From contig NZ_JARXVH010000009.1 of NCBI RefSeq assembly GCF_029892565.1, forward strand, positions 124,001 to 188,000: DNA of 64,000 bases, written 5' to 3'. Position numbers and translations under genes: made by a program. The stretch is from Streptomyces pseudovenezuelae (GTDB lineage Bacteria > Actinomycetota > Actinomycetes > Streptomycetales > Streptomycetaceae). Of this stretch, positions 32,706 to 41,237 are shown piece after piece (the stretch's first letter is position 1; the number at the start of each line of letters is the position of its first letter). The notes under the pieces are model-generated. The model did no database searches. It had not been told where the DNA came from and saw only the letters and a program-made list of their open reading frames with translations.

Positions 32706-33242
32706 TCACTCCTCGTCCGTGAGCGACAGGGCGTCGGCGATGATGCGGGTGGCGAAGTCGGGGTCGTCGGTCATGCGGTTGATGTGCTCCGCGAGCAGGA
32801 AGGCGGTGGCTTCCAGGGGGTTCATCTCGTCCGCGGTCCAGTCCCCGTACTGGTTGCGCCAGAGGTTGGGGCTCAGGCCGATGCCGGCGGCCACGACCAG
32901 GCCGCTCATGGTGGGGATGACCTCGGAGGGAACGCTCTTGGGCATCCTGCGCAACGTGGCCACGAGGGTCGGCACCACGTACTCGATGACGTCCTTGTCC
33001 TGGGCCTCGTGGGCCTTCCGCAGCCACGTCATGAACATGTAGATGAGGGTGCACGTGCCGTCCAGCACGTCATCGACTCCCCCGGGGCCCAGCGACGCCG
33101 CGAACTGGTTGATCAGCTCCTGCTGTTCGGGGTCCATCGCGGTCTTGCCGGCATGGATGCTCTTGAGCCGGGAGTCGACCATCATGAGGGCCGCGCCCAC
33201 ATCTCCGACAGGAGCGTGTTCGGGGCCGCAGGGCGATGACAC
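32706..33242 (-). CDS. Conserved-looking helical protein of unknown function
   Basis: A 178-residue soluble, mostly helical, acidic protein, for example GGVDDVLDGTCTLIYMFMTW, VVPTLVATLRRMPKSVPSEV and LAEHINRMTDDPDFATRII. No family is recognised. The GTG at 33242 (MSSPCGPEH) is preferred because GGGGAGG lies six bases upstream, while the internal ATGs at 33185 and 33137 lack ribosome-binding sites. It faces serC tail to tail. Confidence 0.75.
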   Translation of the reverse strand: MSSPCGPEHAPVGDVGAALMMVDSRLKSIHAGKTAMDPEQQELINQFAASLGPGGVDDVLDGTCTLIYMFMTWLRKAHEAQDKDVIEYVVPTLVATLRRMPKSVPSEVIPTMSGLVVAAGIGLSPNLWRNQYGDWTADEMNPLEATAFLLAEHINRMTDDPDFATRIIADALSLTDEE

Positions 33243-33414
33243 AGGATTCCTCCCCAGGTACCCGCCATGAACAGCGGGGCATATCCGTACAGTAGTCGGC
33301 CGGTGACACGCGGGTCGGCGGCTTGACGCCTTTACCTCGGCGGCGACTTCGTCGAGCCTGGGACCCGTTCCGCAGCCCGATCCACATGAAGATCCGCACC
33401 GGGAGACAAAGCCG

Positions 33415-34098
33415 ATGGACATGTTCCTCACGCTCGTGAGCGGCATCGCCTGGACGATCGTGTACATCGAGGCGAGCCGGATGGGGCTGCGCGACCGCAC
33501 CTACGCGATTCCGGCCGTGGCGCTGGGGCTGAACTTCGCCTGGGAGTGGACGTACGCGGTGCGCAGCCTGGTCGTCGACCCGTCCGTGCAGGGTGGCGTC
33601 AATCTGGTGTGGGGCATTGCCGATCTCGTGATCGTCTACACGTTCTTCCGGTACGGGCGGGCCGAGTTCCCGGCCTTCGTCGCACGCTGGATGTTCGTCG
33701 GCTGGGGTGTGGTGCTGTTCGGGATGTCGTTCGCCGTGCAGTGGCTGTTCCTCGCGAGGTTCGGCGCGGAGGACGGGGCCGCCTACTCGGCGTTTCTCCA
33801 GAACCTGCTGATGTCGGGCCTGTTCATCGCGATGTTCGTCGCGCGGCGCGGACTGCGCGGGCAATCGGTGACGATCGCCGTGGCCAAGTGGCTCGGCACG
33901 CTCGCGCCCACGATCCTTTTCGGCGCCCTTGAGCACGACGGGTTCCTGCTCGGCCTCGGCATCATGTGCAGCGTGCTCGACCTGGTCTACATCGGGCTGT
34001 GCGTACGGGCGAAGCGGGACGGCGGCATGGGTGACGTACCCGAACCCGAACCCCGCACCGTGACAAATCGGGCCGACAGTGCCTCTATGGAGGTATGA
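33415..34098 (+). CDS. Seven-span membrane protein, candidate transmembrane terpene cyclase
   Basis: A 227-residue protein with seven hydrophobic spans. The segments LNFAWEWTYAVR (with the WE pair), GIADLVIVYTFFRYGR, QNLLMSGLFIAMFVARRG, GTLAPTILFGALEHD and SVLDLVYIGL (with a late Asp) match the pattern I recall for bacterial transmembrane-type terpene cyclases related to PaxB/DmtA1. In those enzymes the membrane Glu and Asp protonate and direct polyprenyl cyclisation. No prenyltransferase is adjacent, so the substrate is unknown. It overlaps the next gene by ATGA. Confidence 0.75.
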   Translation: MDMFLTLVSGIAWTIVYIEASRMGLRDRTYAIPAVALGLNFAWEWTYAVRSLVVDPSVQGGVNLVWGIADLVIVYTFFRYGRAEFPAFVARWMFVGWGVVLFGMSFAVQWLFLARFGAEDGAAYSAFLQNLLMSGLFIAMFVARRGLRGQSVTIAVAKWLGTLAPTILFGALEHDGFLLGLGIMCSVLDLVYIGLCVRAKRDGGMGDVPEPEPRTVTNRADSASMEV

Positions 34099-34517
34099 CC
34101 GGTTCGAGCACGAACCCCGAGTTCGATCCCTTCGTCAAGCAGTACGCCGTCCTGCTCACCACCCACAAACGGGACGGCACGAGCGTCGGCACCCCGGTGA
34201 ACCTGGCCGTCGAAGGCGACCACGCGTACTTCCGCACACCGGGCAGCGCCTGGAAGGCCAAGCGGATCCGCAACAACCCCGAGGTGGAAATCGCCCCCTC
34301 CACCGTCCGCGGCAAGCGGACCGGCCCGGAGATCCACGCCCGCGCCCGGCTGCTCGACCACGGCAGCCCGGAGGACAGGCACGCGGCGAAGCTGCTGCGC
34401 CACAAGCACCCATTCCTGCAAGGGGTGTTGGTGCCGCTGGCCCACAAGGCGATGCGGACGCCCACGCTGCACTACGAGGTACGGCCCGTGGAAGAGACGG
34501 TGGGCGACGGCACGTAG
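34095..34517 (+). CDS. PPOX-class F420/FMN-dependent oxidoreductase
   Basis: A 140-residue split-barrel flavin/F420-binding protein. It begins with KQYAVLLTTHKRDGTSVGTP, then AYFRTPGSAWKAKRIRNNPE and HARARLLD, ending in LHYEVRP, typical of the PPOX class with F420 or FMN. The reaction cannot be assigned. It is translationally coupled to the candidate terpene cyclase through an ATGA overlap, which suggests a two-step modification. Confidence 0.85.
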   Translation: MTGSSTNPEFDPFVKQYAVLLTTHKRDGTSVGTPVNLAVEGDHAYFRTPGSAWKAKRIRNNPEVEIAPSTVRGKRTGPEIHARARLLDHGSPEDRHAAKLLRHKHPFLQGVLVPLAHKAMRTPTLHYEVRPVEETVGDGT

Positions 34518-34529
34518 CGCCCCCGCCCC

Positions 34530-35504
34530 TCAGTTACGGCGAGTCAGCCGTCGCAGGCCGAGGAAAGCCGCAAACACGACGGCCACCGCCACGGCACCGA
34601 CCTTGATCCCGCTGCCGGTACCCCCGCTGTCGTCGCCGCTCGCCGAACTCCCGCCCGAAGAAGGCGACTTGCCCGACCCGCCCCCACCGCCCGGCGCGTC
34701 CTCCGCCTGGACCGAACTGTCGGAGCCCTCGCTGCCGTACAGGAGCTTGGTGCCGTCGTCGGTGTAGGTGACGGACTCGCCCTGGCCCTGGAGGGGCACG
34801 TTGAGGCGGCCTGCCCGCTTGATCTTCCCGCCGTTCCAGTCGTAGTAGATGCCGCCGAAGTAGCCGCGCACGGCGAGTTGCTTGCCGTTCGGGGAGATGG
34901 CGGCATCCGTGGCCCAGAGGTCGACCGTGGCGACGGGCTTGAAGATGTTGGTGCCGGAGGCGGAGAGCTTGGCCGGGCCCTCGTACAGGTGCCCGCCGTC
35001 CTCGTTCTTGTCGATGATGTACGCGCGGCCGGTCTTCGGGTCGACGACGAGCGACTCGGCGTTACGGGGCCCGTCCGAGTACTTCACGATGTACTGCGTG
35101 GCCCGCAGGGTCTGGTCCTTGAGTACCTTCGGCTCGGGCAGCCGGTAGATCCACACGTACGGCCAGGTGCCGCCGAGGTTGTCGCCGATGTCGCCGACGT
35201 AGATCTGGTTGTCGGGCCCGATGGAGATCGCCTCGACGTCACGCGGCGAGCCGATGCCGGTGAGCGTGAGCCGGGCGACGGTCTCGCCGGTGGCGCTGTC
35301 GACGGCGTAGAGGTAGGGCCCGTCGTCGCTGTCGTTGTGGGTCCAGTAGATGCCGGGGTGCAGTCGGGAGGCGGCGAGACCGCTGGACTCCGTGATGCGT
35401 GAGTCCTTGATGGTGAATCCCTTGTCACCGTCGGCGGCGGAAGCGGGCAGCGCGAAGGCAGCCACGAGCAGGACCCCGGCGAGGAGGGCGAACGGTCGGC
35501 GCAT
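34530..35504 (-). CDS. Secreted beta-propeller-like protein with C-terminal membrane anchor
   Basis: A 324-residue exported protein. A signal peptide ends around ASAADGDKG (residue ~24). The body has repeated strand units (IYWTHNDSDDGPYLYAVDS, DVEAISIGPDNQIYVGDIGD, NAESLVVDPKTGRAYIIDK) resembling a propeller. A Gly/Ser-rich linker (~265-300) leads to a hydrophobic helix (VGAVAVAVVFAAFLGL) and a basic tail, so it is probably anchored at the cell surface. No catalytic motif was recognised. Confidence 0.85.
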   Translation of the reverse strand: MRRPFALLAGVLLVAAFALPASAADGDKGFTIKDSRITESSGLAASRLHPGIYWTHNDSDDGPYLYAVDSATGETVARLTLTGIGSPRDVEAISIGPDNQIYVGDIGDNLGGTWPYVWIYRLPEPKVLKDQTLRATQYIVKYSDGPRNAESLVVDPKTGRAYIIDKNEDGGHLYEGPAKLSASGTNIFKPVATVDLWATDAAISPNGKQLAVRGYFGGIYYDWNGGKIKRAGRLNVPLQGQGESVTYTDDGTKLLYGSEGSDSSVQAEDAPGGGGGSGKSPSSGGSSASGDDSGGTGSGIKVGAVAVAVVFAAFLGLRRLTRRN

Positions 35505-35647
35505 GCCTCAAGCCTGCCATCCCGCGCCCGCGTTCCGGCGGGGTGACGAGCCTCAGCGGGTGCCAGCGGGCCCCGGGCCTCAGTGAGGTGTCCGGCTTCA
35601 CACGCCACCCGGCCCTCCGGCCGCCGCCGATCGTCCATCATGAGCGG

Positions 35648-36517
35648 ATGCTCAGGTTCATGCCCGTCGGCGACTCCCAGACGATCGGAAGCGCCGGCGA
35701 ACACACTTGGCGTTACCGGATGTGGCAGCACCTGCGCGACACATACGGCGGCCCGTTCACGCTGGTCGGCCCGCGCGAGACGCTGTATGACAAGGCGACG
35801 GACACGCCGACCTCGTACGAGTACGCCGAACCGGACTTCCCCCGCGCCCACCTGGCCGGCTGGGGCGAGGGCTGGCTGCATATGGCCCCGCTGATCGGCG
35901 AGGCGGTACGCGCCTGCCGGGCCGACGTCCTCCTGGTCGCACTGGGCCTGATCGACCTGGGCTTCTACACGAACGCGCGGCAGACCACCGACAACGTACG
36001 GGCCTTCGTGGCCGAGGCCCGCGCCGCGAAGCCGTCCGTACGGATGGTGTTCCTGCCGGTGATCCCGAACATCCGCGCCCAGACGGACGCCCCCTTCGCC
36101 GCCGAGGTCACCCTCTTCAACGAACTCCAGGCCAAGGCCGTCGCCGACCTCGACGACCCACGCTCCCCTCTCCTCCTGGCCTCCCTCCCGGAGTCGTACG
36201 ACGTCAACCACGACACCTACGACGGCACCCACCCGAACGCGTCCGGCGAGCACAAGATCACGGCGGCGTTCGCGGGGGCGATGCACCAGGCGTGGGGGTG
36301 GGGCGAGGAGTACTACGGCGATGACGGTGGCGATGGGGAGGGAGATGGTGGCGTTGACGGTGCCGGCTTCGACTTCGGCTCGGTGATCTCGTCGGCCTCA
36401 ATGCCTCCGCTGCCTCCGATGACCTCCACGCCCTCGATGGCCGAGACCAGGGATGCGGCACAGTCCCGCGCCTCGGGCAGAAGGTCGCCCCACCGGTCCT
36501 CCCGCAGACCGAGGTAA
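35648..36517 (+). CDS. SGNH/GDSL-type hydrolase
   Basis: An SGNH esterase with block I MPVGDSQTIGSAGEHTWRYR (Ser in GDS), a possible Asn/Gly region VALGLIDLGFYTN and the C-terminal catalytic pair in YDGTHPNASGEHKI (D, H). The natural end of the domain is near AMHQAWGWG (~36305). The last ~70 codons, Gly/Asp- then Ser/Arg-rich, lie antisense to the next gene and are probably not part of the fold. ATG 35648 is the best start; no clear ribosome-binding site. Confidence 0.82.
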   Translation: MLRFMPVGDSQTIGSAGEHTWRYRMWQHLRDTYGGPFTLVGPRETLYDKATDTPTSYEYAEPDFPRAHLAGWGEGWLHMAPLIGEAVRACRADVLLVALGLIDLGFYTNARQTTDNVRAFVAEARAAKPSVRMVFLPVIPNIRAQTDAPFAAEVTLFNELQAKAVADLDDPRSPLLLASLPESYDVNHDTYDGTHPNASGEHKITAAFAGAMHQAWGWGEEYYGDDGGDGEGDGGVDGAGFDFGSVISSASMPPLPPMTSTPSMAETRDAAQSRASGRRSPHRSSRRPR

Positions 36518-37914
36518 CCGTCCCGCGCCCGCTCCAGCACCGGCCGGTGCGCCGCCGGGAGCCGTTCGAGCACCCAGTCCGCGGCGCCGTCCTTGGAACG
36601 GATGGCCCCCGTGGCGAGGGTGGACCGGACGCGGGCGAGGGTCAGCAGGACGTTGCGGGTGTCGGTGTCCAGGTCGGCCATGAGCTGCGGCACCCCGGCG
36701 ACGATCCCGCGCAGGAGATCGGCGTGCGGGACGGGATCGAGGAGTTCGGCGGGCGGCGGGCCGTAGAGCGGGGTGTCTCCGAGCAGGACCATGCTGATCA
36801 ACGGGGCGAGATCGGGACTGACTTCGGCCTCCGGCACGACCCCGCACTCGAACCCGCCCCGCAGCCACTCCCCGTACAGGAACTCGCAGTTGGGCGGATA
36901 CCGCCAGGGCCGTACGTCGTCCTGCACGACGACGATCAACTCGACGGGCCGGTGAGCACCTCTGCCAGAGACCGCCATCAACTCCCGTACCAGCACCCGG
37001 CGTTGCCCGTCACTCATCCGCCGCCGTACGACGACGAGCACATCGAGGTCACTGTCCGGCCGCAGCCCGCCGAGAACGGCGGAGCCGTGCAGGTGGACGC
37101 CGAGCAGATCGTCCCCGAACACCTCCTGGAGGAGGGGCAGCAGCCGATACCGGGCCATCCACTCCTCGTTGAGCCGATCGGCCTGGCGTTGGTGACTGGG
37201 GGTGACCTGCCGCCCGGCCGGCAGGGCGAGCCCGAGGAAGTCGAGGACACCGTGGGTGACGGCGTGCGGATCGGCGGAGAGGTCCTCGTACCGGATGCGA
37301 TGCGGTTGAACTCCGTAGGCCTCGAACCATCGCTCCCACCCGGCGTTGTGCTCCTCGATGGTCCGCATGGTGCGGGTGACGGCGTCACGGTCGAAGCGGG
37401 GCCGGTCGTCGGCGCCCTGACCTCCACCTCCAGCTCCGCCTCCGCCGATCTCCCCTTTACCGCCGATGAACCAGACCCCGGTCTGCTCGGCCCGCAGCCA
37501 CGAGACGGCTTGGGCGAGGATGTCGTCCCGGTACAGATACACGAACCGGATCCGCCCGAACTCCCGCTCCAGCAGCCGCAGTTCGTTCCCGGCGAGGTCA
37601 GGATGAAGTCCCGCCAGCCTGCCGGCAAGTTCGGCGTGCGTCCCCCACATGAGCTTGGCCCCGAAGACCCCGTTACCGGTCCGGCCTTCCGCCAACGCCG
37701 CCCGCACGAAGTCCCCGTAATCCAGGGCCCCTTGAGACATATGCGCGATCCCCCACCGCTCCGACCACGCCACCTCGTCCGGCGACCGGAAGTAGGCCTG
37801 CGGGTGGCCGGCGACCCCGGTGGAGTCCAGCAGACCGAGGAGAAGCGAGCTGCCGGTTCGGGGTGTGGCGCAGATGAAGTAGGTGTCCGTGTCCGCGTTC
37901 GTCGGCTTGGTCAC
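36313..37914 (-). CDS. Fused Stf0-type sulfotransferase and AadA-type nucleotidyltransferase
   Basis: A 533-residue fusion in one uninterrupted frame. Residues ~10-256 are an Stf0-like sulfotransferase: CATPRTGSSLLLGLLD (PAPS 5' loop), YLYRDDILAQAVSWLRAEQ (3' phosphate) and DLSADPHAVTHGVLDFLG. Residues ~258-500 are an aminoglycoside-adenylyltransferase-like domain: HLHGSAVLGGLRPDSDLDVL (GS, D289, D291), then a DUF4111-like half (DWVLERLPAAHRPVLERARD). Each half has near-complete family length and the joint is only a few residues. A Pro/Ser tail overlaps the SGNH gene. GTG 37914 is used; GTG 37980 would add 22 residues including a run of prolines. Confidence 0.82.
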   Translation of the reverse strand: MTKPTNADTDTYFICATPRTGSSLLLGLLDSTGVAGHPQAYFRSPDEVAWSERWGIAHMSQGALDYGDFVRAALAEGRTGNGVFGAKLMWGTHAELAGRLAGLHPDLAGNELRLLEREFGRIRFVYLYRDDILAQAVSWLRAEQTGVWFIGGKGEIGGGGAGGGGQGADDRPRFDRDAVTRTMRTIEEHNAGWERWFEAYGVQPHRIRYEDLSADPHAVTHGVLDFLGLALPAGRQVTPSHQRQADRLNEEWMARYRLLPLLQEVFGDDLLGVHLHGSAVLGGLRPDSDLDVLVVVRRRMSDGQRRVLVRELMAVSGRGAHRPVELIVVVQDDVRPWRYPPNCEFLYGEWLRGGFECGVVPEAEVSPDLAPLISMVLLGDTPLYGPPPAELLDPVPHADLLRGIVAGVPQLMADLDTDTRNVLLTLARVRSTLATGAIRSKDGAADWVLERLPAAHRPVLERARDGYLGLREDRWGDLLPEARDCAASLVSAIEGVEVIGGSGGIEADEITEPKSKPAPSTPPSPSPSPPSSP

Positions 37915-37986
37915 GGCGACCAGGGTCGGGGGTGGGGGTGGGGGCGGCAACCGAATTACGACGGTGGATGGCTTGATCACTGCGTG

Positions 37987-38001
37987 GCACGGTCACCGTG
38001 C
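37987..38001. promoter_or_regulatory. Perfect 15-bp palindrome between divergent genes
   Basis: gcacggtcaccgtgc reads 7-1-7 and lies between the sulfotransferase fusion and the Uma2 gene. Its position suits an operator for either. Confidence 0.45.
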
Positions 38002-38059
38002 GTATCGTTGTACTGCGCGGCTGCACTTGTGCGGAGGGCAGCCGGGGAGGAGCGCCACG

Positions 38060-38653
38060 ATGACCGTCCTTGAAGACAGGATCGCGATGGCCGACGCCGA
38101 CGCCAACACCAAGCGCCTGGACGAGTGGTTCGAGCGCCTTGAGCGGATGCCCGTCCCCGAAGGATTCAGGGTTGAGATCGTCGGGGGCAACGTCTTCATG
38201 ACACCGCAGCGGAACACGCATTGGCAGATCATTCGCCGGATCCTGCGGGCCTTGGAAGACAGGTTCGGGGAGGATGTCCTGGTCTTCAGCGACGTGCGTG
38301 TCGATTTCCCCGGCTTCGAGAACGGCTTCTGCCCGGACATCGCCCTGCTCAAGGACGGGGCGAAGCCCGACGACACGGGCCACTGGCGCTACCAGGACGT
38401 GGAGTTCGTCGCCGAGGTGATCTCCAAGGGCACGGCGGCCAACGACTACGGCCCGAAGAGGACCGCGTACGCGGAAGCCGAAGTCCCCGTCTATGTCATC
38501 GCCGACCCCTACCAAGGGCGCTGCCACGTCTACACCGACCCCAAGGACGGCGACTACGCCGACCCCGTACGGGTGGACTTCGGCACCGACGTCGACCTGA
38601 CCGGAACGGTGGTCGGCCTCGTCCTCACGACCGACAAGTTCCCCCGCGACTGA
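38060..38653 (+). CDS. Uma2-family (DUF820) putative nuclease
   Basis: A 197-residue PD-(D/E)xK-fold protein. The signature is visible as GFRVEIVGGNVFMTP, NGFCPDIALLKDG and VEFVAEVISKGTAANDYGPK followed by YAEAEVPVYVIADP. Uma2 proteins are abundant in Streptomyces and their biological target is unknown. ATG 38060 has GGGGAGGAG upstream. It diverges from the sulfotransferase fusion. Confidence 0.9.
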   Translation: MTVLEDRIAMADADANTKRLDEWFERLERMPVPEGFRVEIVGGNVFMTPQRNTHWQIIRRILRALEDRFGEDVLVFSDVRVDFPGFENGFCPDIALLKDGAKPDDTGHWRYQDVEFVAEVISKGTAANDYGPKRTAYAEAEVPVYVIADPYQGRCHVYTDPKDGDYADPVRVDFGTDVDLTGTVVGLVLTTDKFPRD

Positions 38654-38697
38654 CCCCCCTTGCGTAGAGCGCACTCGAAGTCGTTGGCTAGATACTC

Positions 38698-39690
38698 ATG
38701 AAGTACACGCAGCTCGGACGCACAGGCCTCAAGGTCAGCCGACTGGTCCTCGGCACGATGAACTTCGGACCGCAGACGAACGAGGCGGACAGCCACGCGA
38801 TCATGGACGCGGCGCTGGACGCGGGCATCAACTACTTCGACACCGCAAACGTGTACGGCTGGGGCGAGAACAAGGGCCGTACCGAGGAGATCGTCGGCAA
38901 CTGGTTCGCCAAGAGCCCCGACCACCGCGACAAGACGGTTCTCGCCACCAAGGTCTACGGCAACATGGCCGCCGACGGCGACGCCTGGCCCAACCACGAC
39001 AAGCTCTCCGCGGTCAACATCCGGCGGGCCGTGGACGCCAGTCTGAAGCGGCTGCAGACCGACTACATCGACATCTACCAGTTCCACCACGTCGACCGCG
39101 CCACCCCCTTCGAGGAGATCTGGCAGGCGATCGACACCCTGATCCAGCAGGGCAAGATCCTGTACGTCGGGTCCTCCAACTTCCCCGGCTACAAGATCGC
39201 CCAGGCGAACGAGATCGCCGCGCGGCGGGGCGGCACCATCGGCCTGGTCAGCGAGCAGTGCCTCTACAACCTCGCCGAGCGTCGCGCCGAGATGGAGGTC
39301 ATCCCGGCCGCGCAGGAGTACGGCCTCGGGGTCATCCCCTGGTCGCCGCTGCAGGGCGGGGTGCTGGGCGGGGTCATCAAGAAGGAGGTCCAGGGTGGCC
39401 GACGCGCCTCCGGCCGGGCCGCCGACACCCTCGCCAACCCCACCTCACGCGCCCAGATCCAGGCCTACGAGGACCTGCTCGACAAGCACGGGATCGAGCC
39501 CGGCGAGGCCGCCCTGGCCTGGCTCCTCACCCGCCCCGGCGTGACCGGCCCGATCGTCGGCCCGCGCACCGCCGAGCAGTTGGAGTCCGCGCTGCGGGCC
39601 GTGGAGCTGGAGCTGAGCGAGGAAGTCCTCGGCTCGCTGGACGAGATCTTCCCGGGTCCCGGCCCGTCTCCGGAGGCCTTCGCCTGGTAG
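38698..39690 (+). CDS. Aldo/keto reductase
   Basis: A 330-residue NADPH-dependent TIM-barrel oxidoreductase. The catalytic tetrad is visible: INYFDTANVYGWGENKG (Asp, Tyr), VLATKVYG (Lys) and IYQFHHVDR (His). Cofactor segments are YVGSSNFPGYKI, IPWSPLQGGVLGG and PIVGPRTAEQLESAL. It resembles the YajO/Tas-type aldo/keto reductases. Substrate unknown; no linked pathway gene. Confidence 0.93.
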   Translation: MKYTQLGRTGLKVSRLVLGTMNFGPQTNEADSHAIMDAALDAGINYFDTANVYGWGENKGRTEEIVGNWFAKSPDHRDKTVLATKVYGNMAADGDAWPNHDKLSAVNIRRAVDASLKRLQTDYIDIYQFHHVDRATPFEEIWQAIDTLIQQGKILYVGSSNFPGYKIAQANEIAARRGGTIGLVSEQCLYNLAERRAEMEVIPAAQEYGLGVIPWSPLQGGVLGGVIKKEVQGGRRASGRAADTLANPTSRAQIQAYEDLLDKHGIEPGEAALAWLLTRPGVTGPIVGPRTAEQLESALRAVELELSEEVLGSLDEIFPGPGPSPEAFAW

Positions 39691-39793
39691 GAGCGGACGG
39701 CGCTCAGTCAGGTCGCGCGACTGTCGCGGTCCCCGATTCCGACGGTCCCGCGACCTGACATCCTCCTCACAACCCACCGCTAGCGTCCCGGCC

Positions 39794-41134
39794 ATGAATC
39801 GACGCAGACGCAACAGCGGATTCACCCTGTCCCCCGGGCGCCGCCTCCTCCGGCCGGCCACGCTCGCCCTCGCCGCCACCGCCTTGCTCTGGCAGGCGGT
39901 GCTGCCCGGCGGGGCCGTGGCGCAACCGAGCAGTGGTGCGGAAACGCCTCCCGGGGCGTCGTTACGGGTGGCGACAGCGGCGTACGACCTGGGCGGCATC
40001 TACACCGACCCCGACATCAGCACGCCGCTCGACGTGTCCGCAGTGGTGCACTATCCCGCCGACCTGGGCCGCGGCGGCCGGCCCCGGCCGCTGATCGTGC
40101 AGGAGCACGGGCTCTGGTACACCTGCGCGGACCGCGAGGCCGAGCACGTCGTCGACACCACCCCGCCGCCCCCGATCCCGCCCAAGGACGGCCCGGTCCC
40201 GCCGCCCACCCCGGAGTCCGAGGCGCTGGACCGCGCCTATCACCAGCTGACGCAGTGGCCCTGCCGTCCGGGCGTCGAGCCGCTGCCGAGCGACGCGGGC
40301 TACGACTACCTCGGGGAGTACCTGGCCGCCCAGGGCTTCGTCGTGGTGTCGATCGACGCCAACGCGATCAACGCCGTGGCCGACACGGACGCGGTGACCG
40401 GCGACGAGTACGCGGCCCGGGCGAATCTGGTCAACGAGCACCTCGCGCTGTGGCAGCGGCTCGTGAGGACCGGACGGGGGCCGCTGGCGGGGAAGTTCAC
40501 GGACGCGGTCACCGGCCGGCCCGCGCGGGTCGACTTCAGGGGCCGGGTCGATCTGCGCGAGGTCGGCACCATGGGCCACTCCCGCGGCGGCAAGGGCGTG
40601 CTGTACCAGGCCGCCGACGTGCACCGCGACCAGTGGCCGGCCGGCGTCGAGATCAAGGCGGTGGCCGCGGTGGCGCCCGTCTACGACTGGTCGGACGGCG
40701 CCGATCACAACGCCACCCTCGTCACCCGCGCGGCCGTCGCCGGCCTGACCGGAACCTGTGACGCGTCCGGCGGAAACAGCACGCCCTATTTCGACAACGC
40801 CCTCGGCAGGAACCACACCGGCCTCTACGACTTCAAGGTGCACGGCGCGGAGCACAACTACTTCAACACCCAGTGGTCACCGCGGAGCGGCCAGGTCATG
40901 GCGTCCGACGACGCGGAGCCGTACGGCGAGGAGGGCTCCGGGCTGTGCACCGAGCGGGACACCCGGACCGGGGAACGTGAACTCACCGAGGCGCAGCAGC
41001 GCCGGGTCGCCGAGGTCTACCTCTCGGCCTTCTTCCGGCGCCATCTGCTGAACGACACCCGGACGGACCCGGTCCTGCGCGGCGACGGCCACCCCTTGGC
41101 GGACGTGACCCGGATCGACGTACAGGCGGGATAG
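39794..41134 (+). CDS. Secreted alpha/beta hydrolase (GHSRGG type)
   Basis: A 446-residue exported protein. A basic n-region and hydrophobic core (RPATLALAATALLWQAVLPG) form a signal peptide cleaved near AVAQP. The nucleophile elbow is GTMGHSRGGKGV; IVQEHGLWY supplies the oxyanion strand; the catalytic His is probably in KVHGAEHNYF. Six cysteines (for example PCRPG, TGTCDASG, GLCTE) suggest disulphides. Likely an extracellular esterase. TAGCGT seven bases before ATG suggests a leaderless transcript. Confidence 0.85.
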   Translation: MNRRRRNSGFTLSPGRRLLRPATLALAATALLWQAVLPGGAVAQPSSGAETPPGASLRVATAAYDLGGIYTDPDISTPLDVSAVVHYPADLGRGGRPRPLIVQEHGLWYTCADREAEHVVDTTPPPPIPPKDGPVPPPTPESEALDRAYHQLTQWPCRPGVEPLPSDAGYDYLGEYLAAQGFVVVSIDANAINAVADTDAVTGDEYAARANLVNEHLALWQRLVRTGRGPLAGKFTDAVTGRPARVDFRGRVDLREVGTMGHSRGGKGVLYQAADVHRDQWPAGVEIKAVAAVAPVYDWSDGADHNATLVTRAAVAGLTGTCDASGGNSTPYFDNALGRNHTGLYDFKVHGAEHNYFNTQWSPRSGQVMASDDAEPYGEEGSGLCTERDTRTGERELTEAQQRRVAEVYLSAFFRRHLLNDTRTDPVLRGDGHPLADVTRIDVQAG

Positions 41135-41138
41135 CGGG

Positions 41139-41228
41139 CTACCTGTTTGCCGCGGCCGCCACCGCGACGACGACGAACAACAGCACAAGCACACCGGCCA
41201 TGATCCGGTTCCGGGTTTTGGGGTCCAC
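41139..41228 (-). CDS. 29-residue single-span membrane peptide
   Basis: GTG at 41228 starts a frame encoding VDPKTRNRIMAGVL, a run of Leu/Val/Phe/Ala, and a final NR. It is one membrane helix with a basic N-terminus. TAGGCT lies six bases before the GTG, overlapping the thpR stop, so a leaderless transcript is predicted. I recall very similar tiny membrane proteins in other Streptomyces. Function unknown. Confidence 0.6.
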   Translation of the reverse strand: MDPKTRNRIMAGVLVLLFVVVAVAAAANR

Positions 41229-41237
41229 GCCCCGAGC

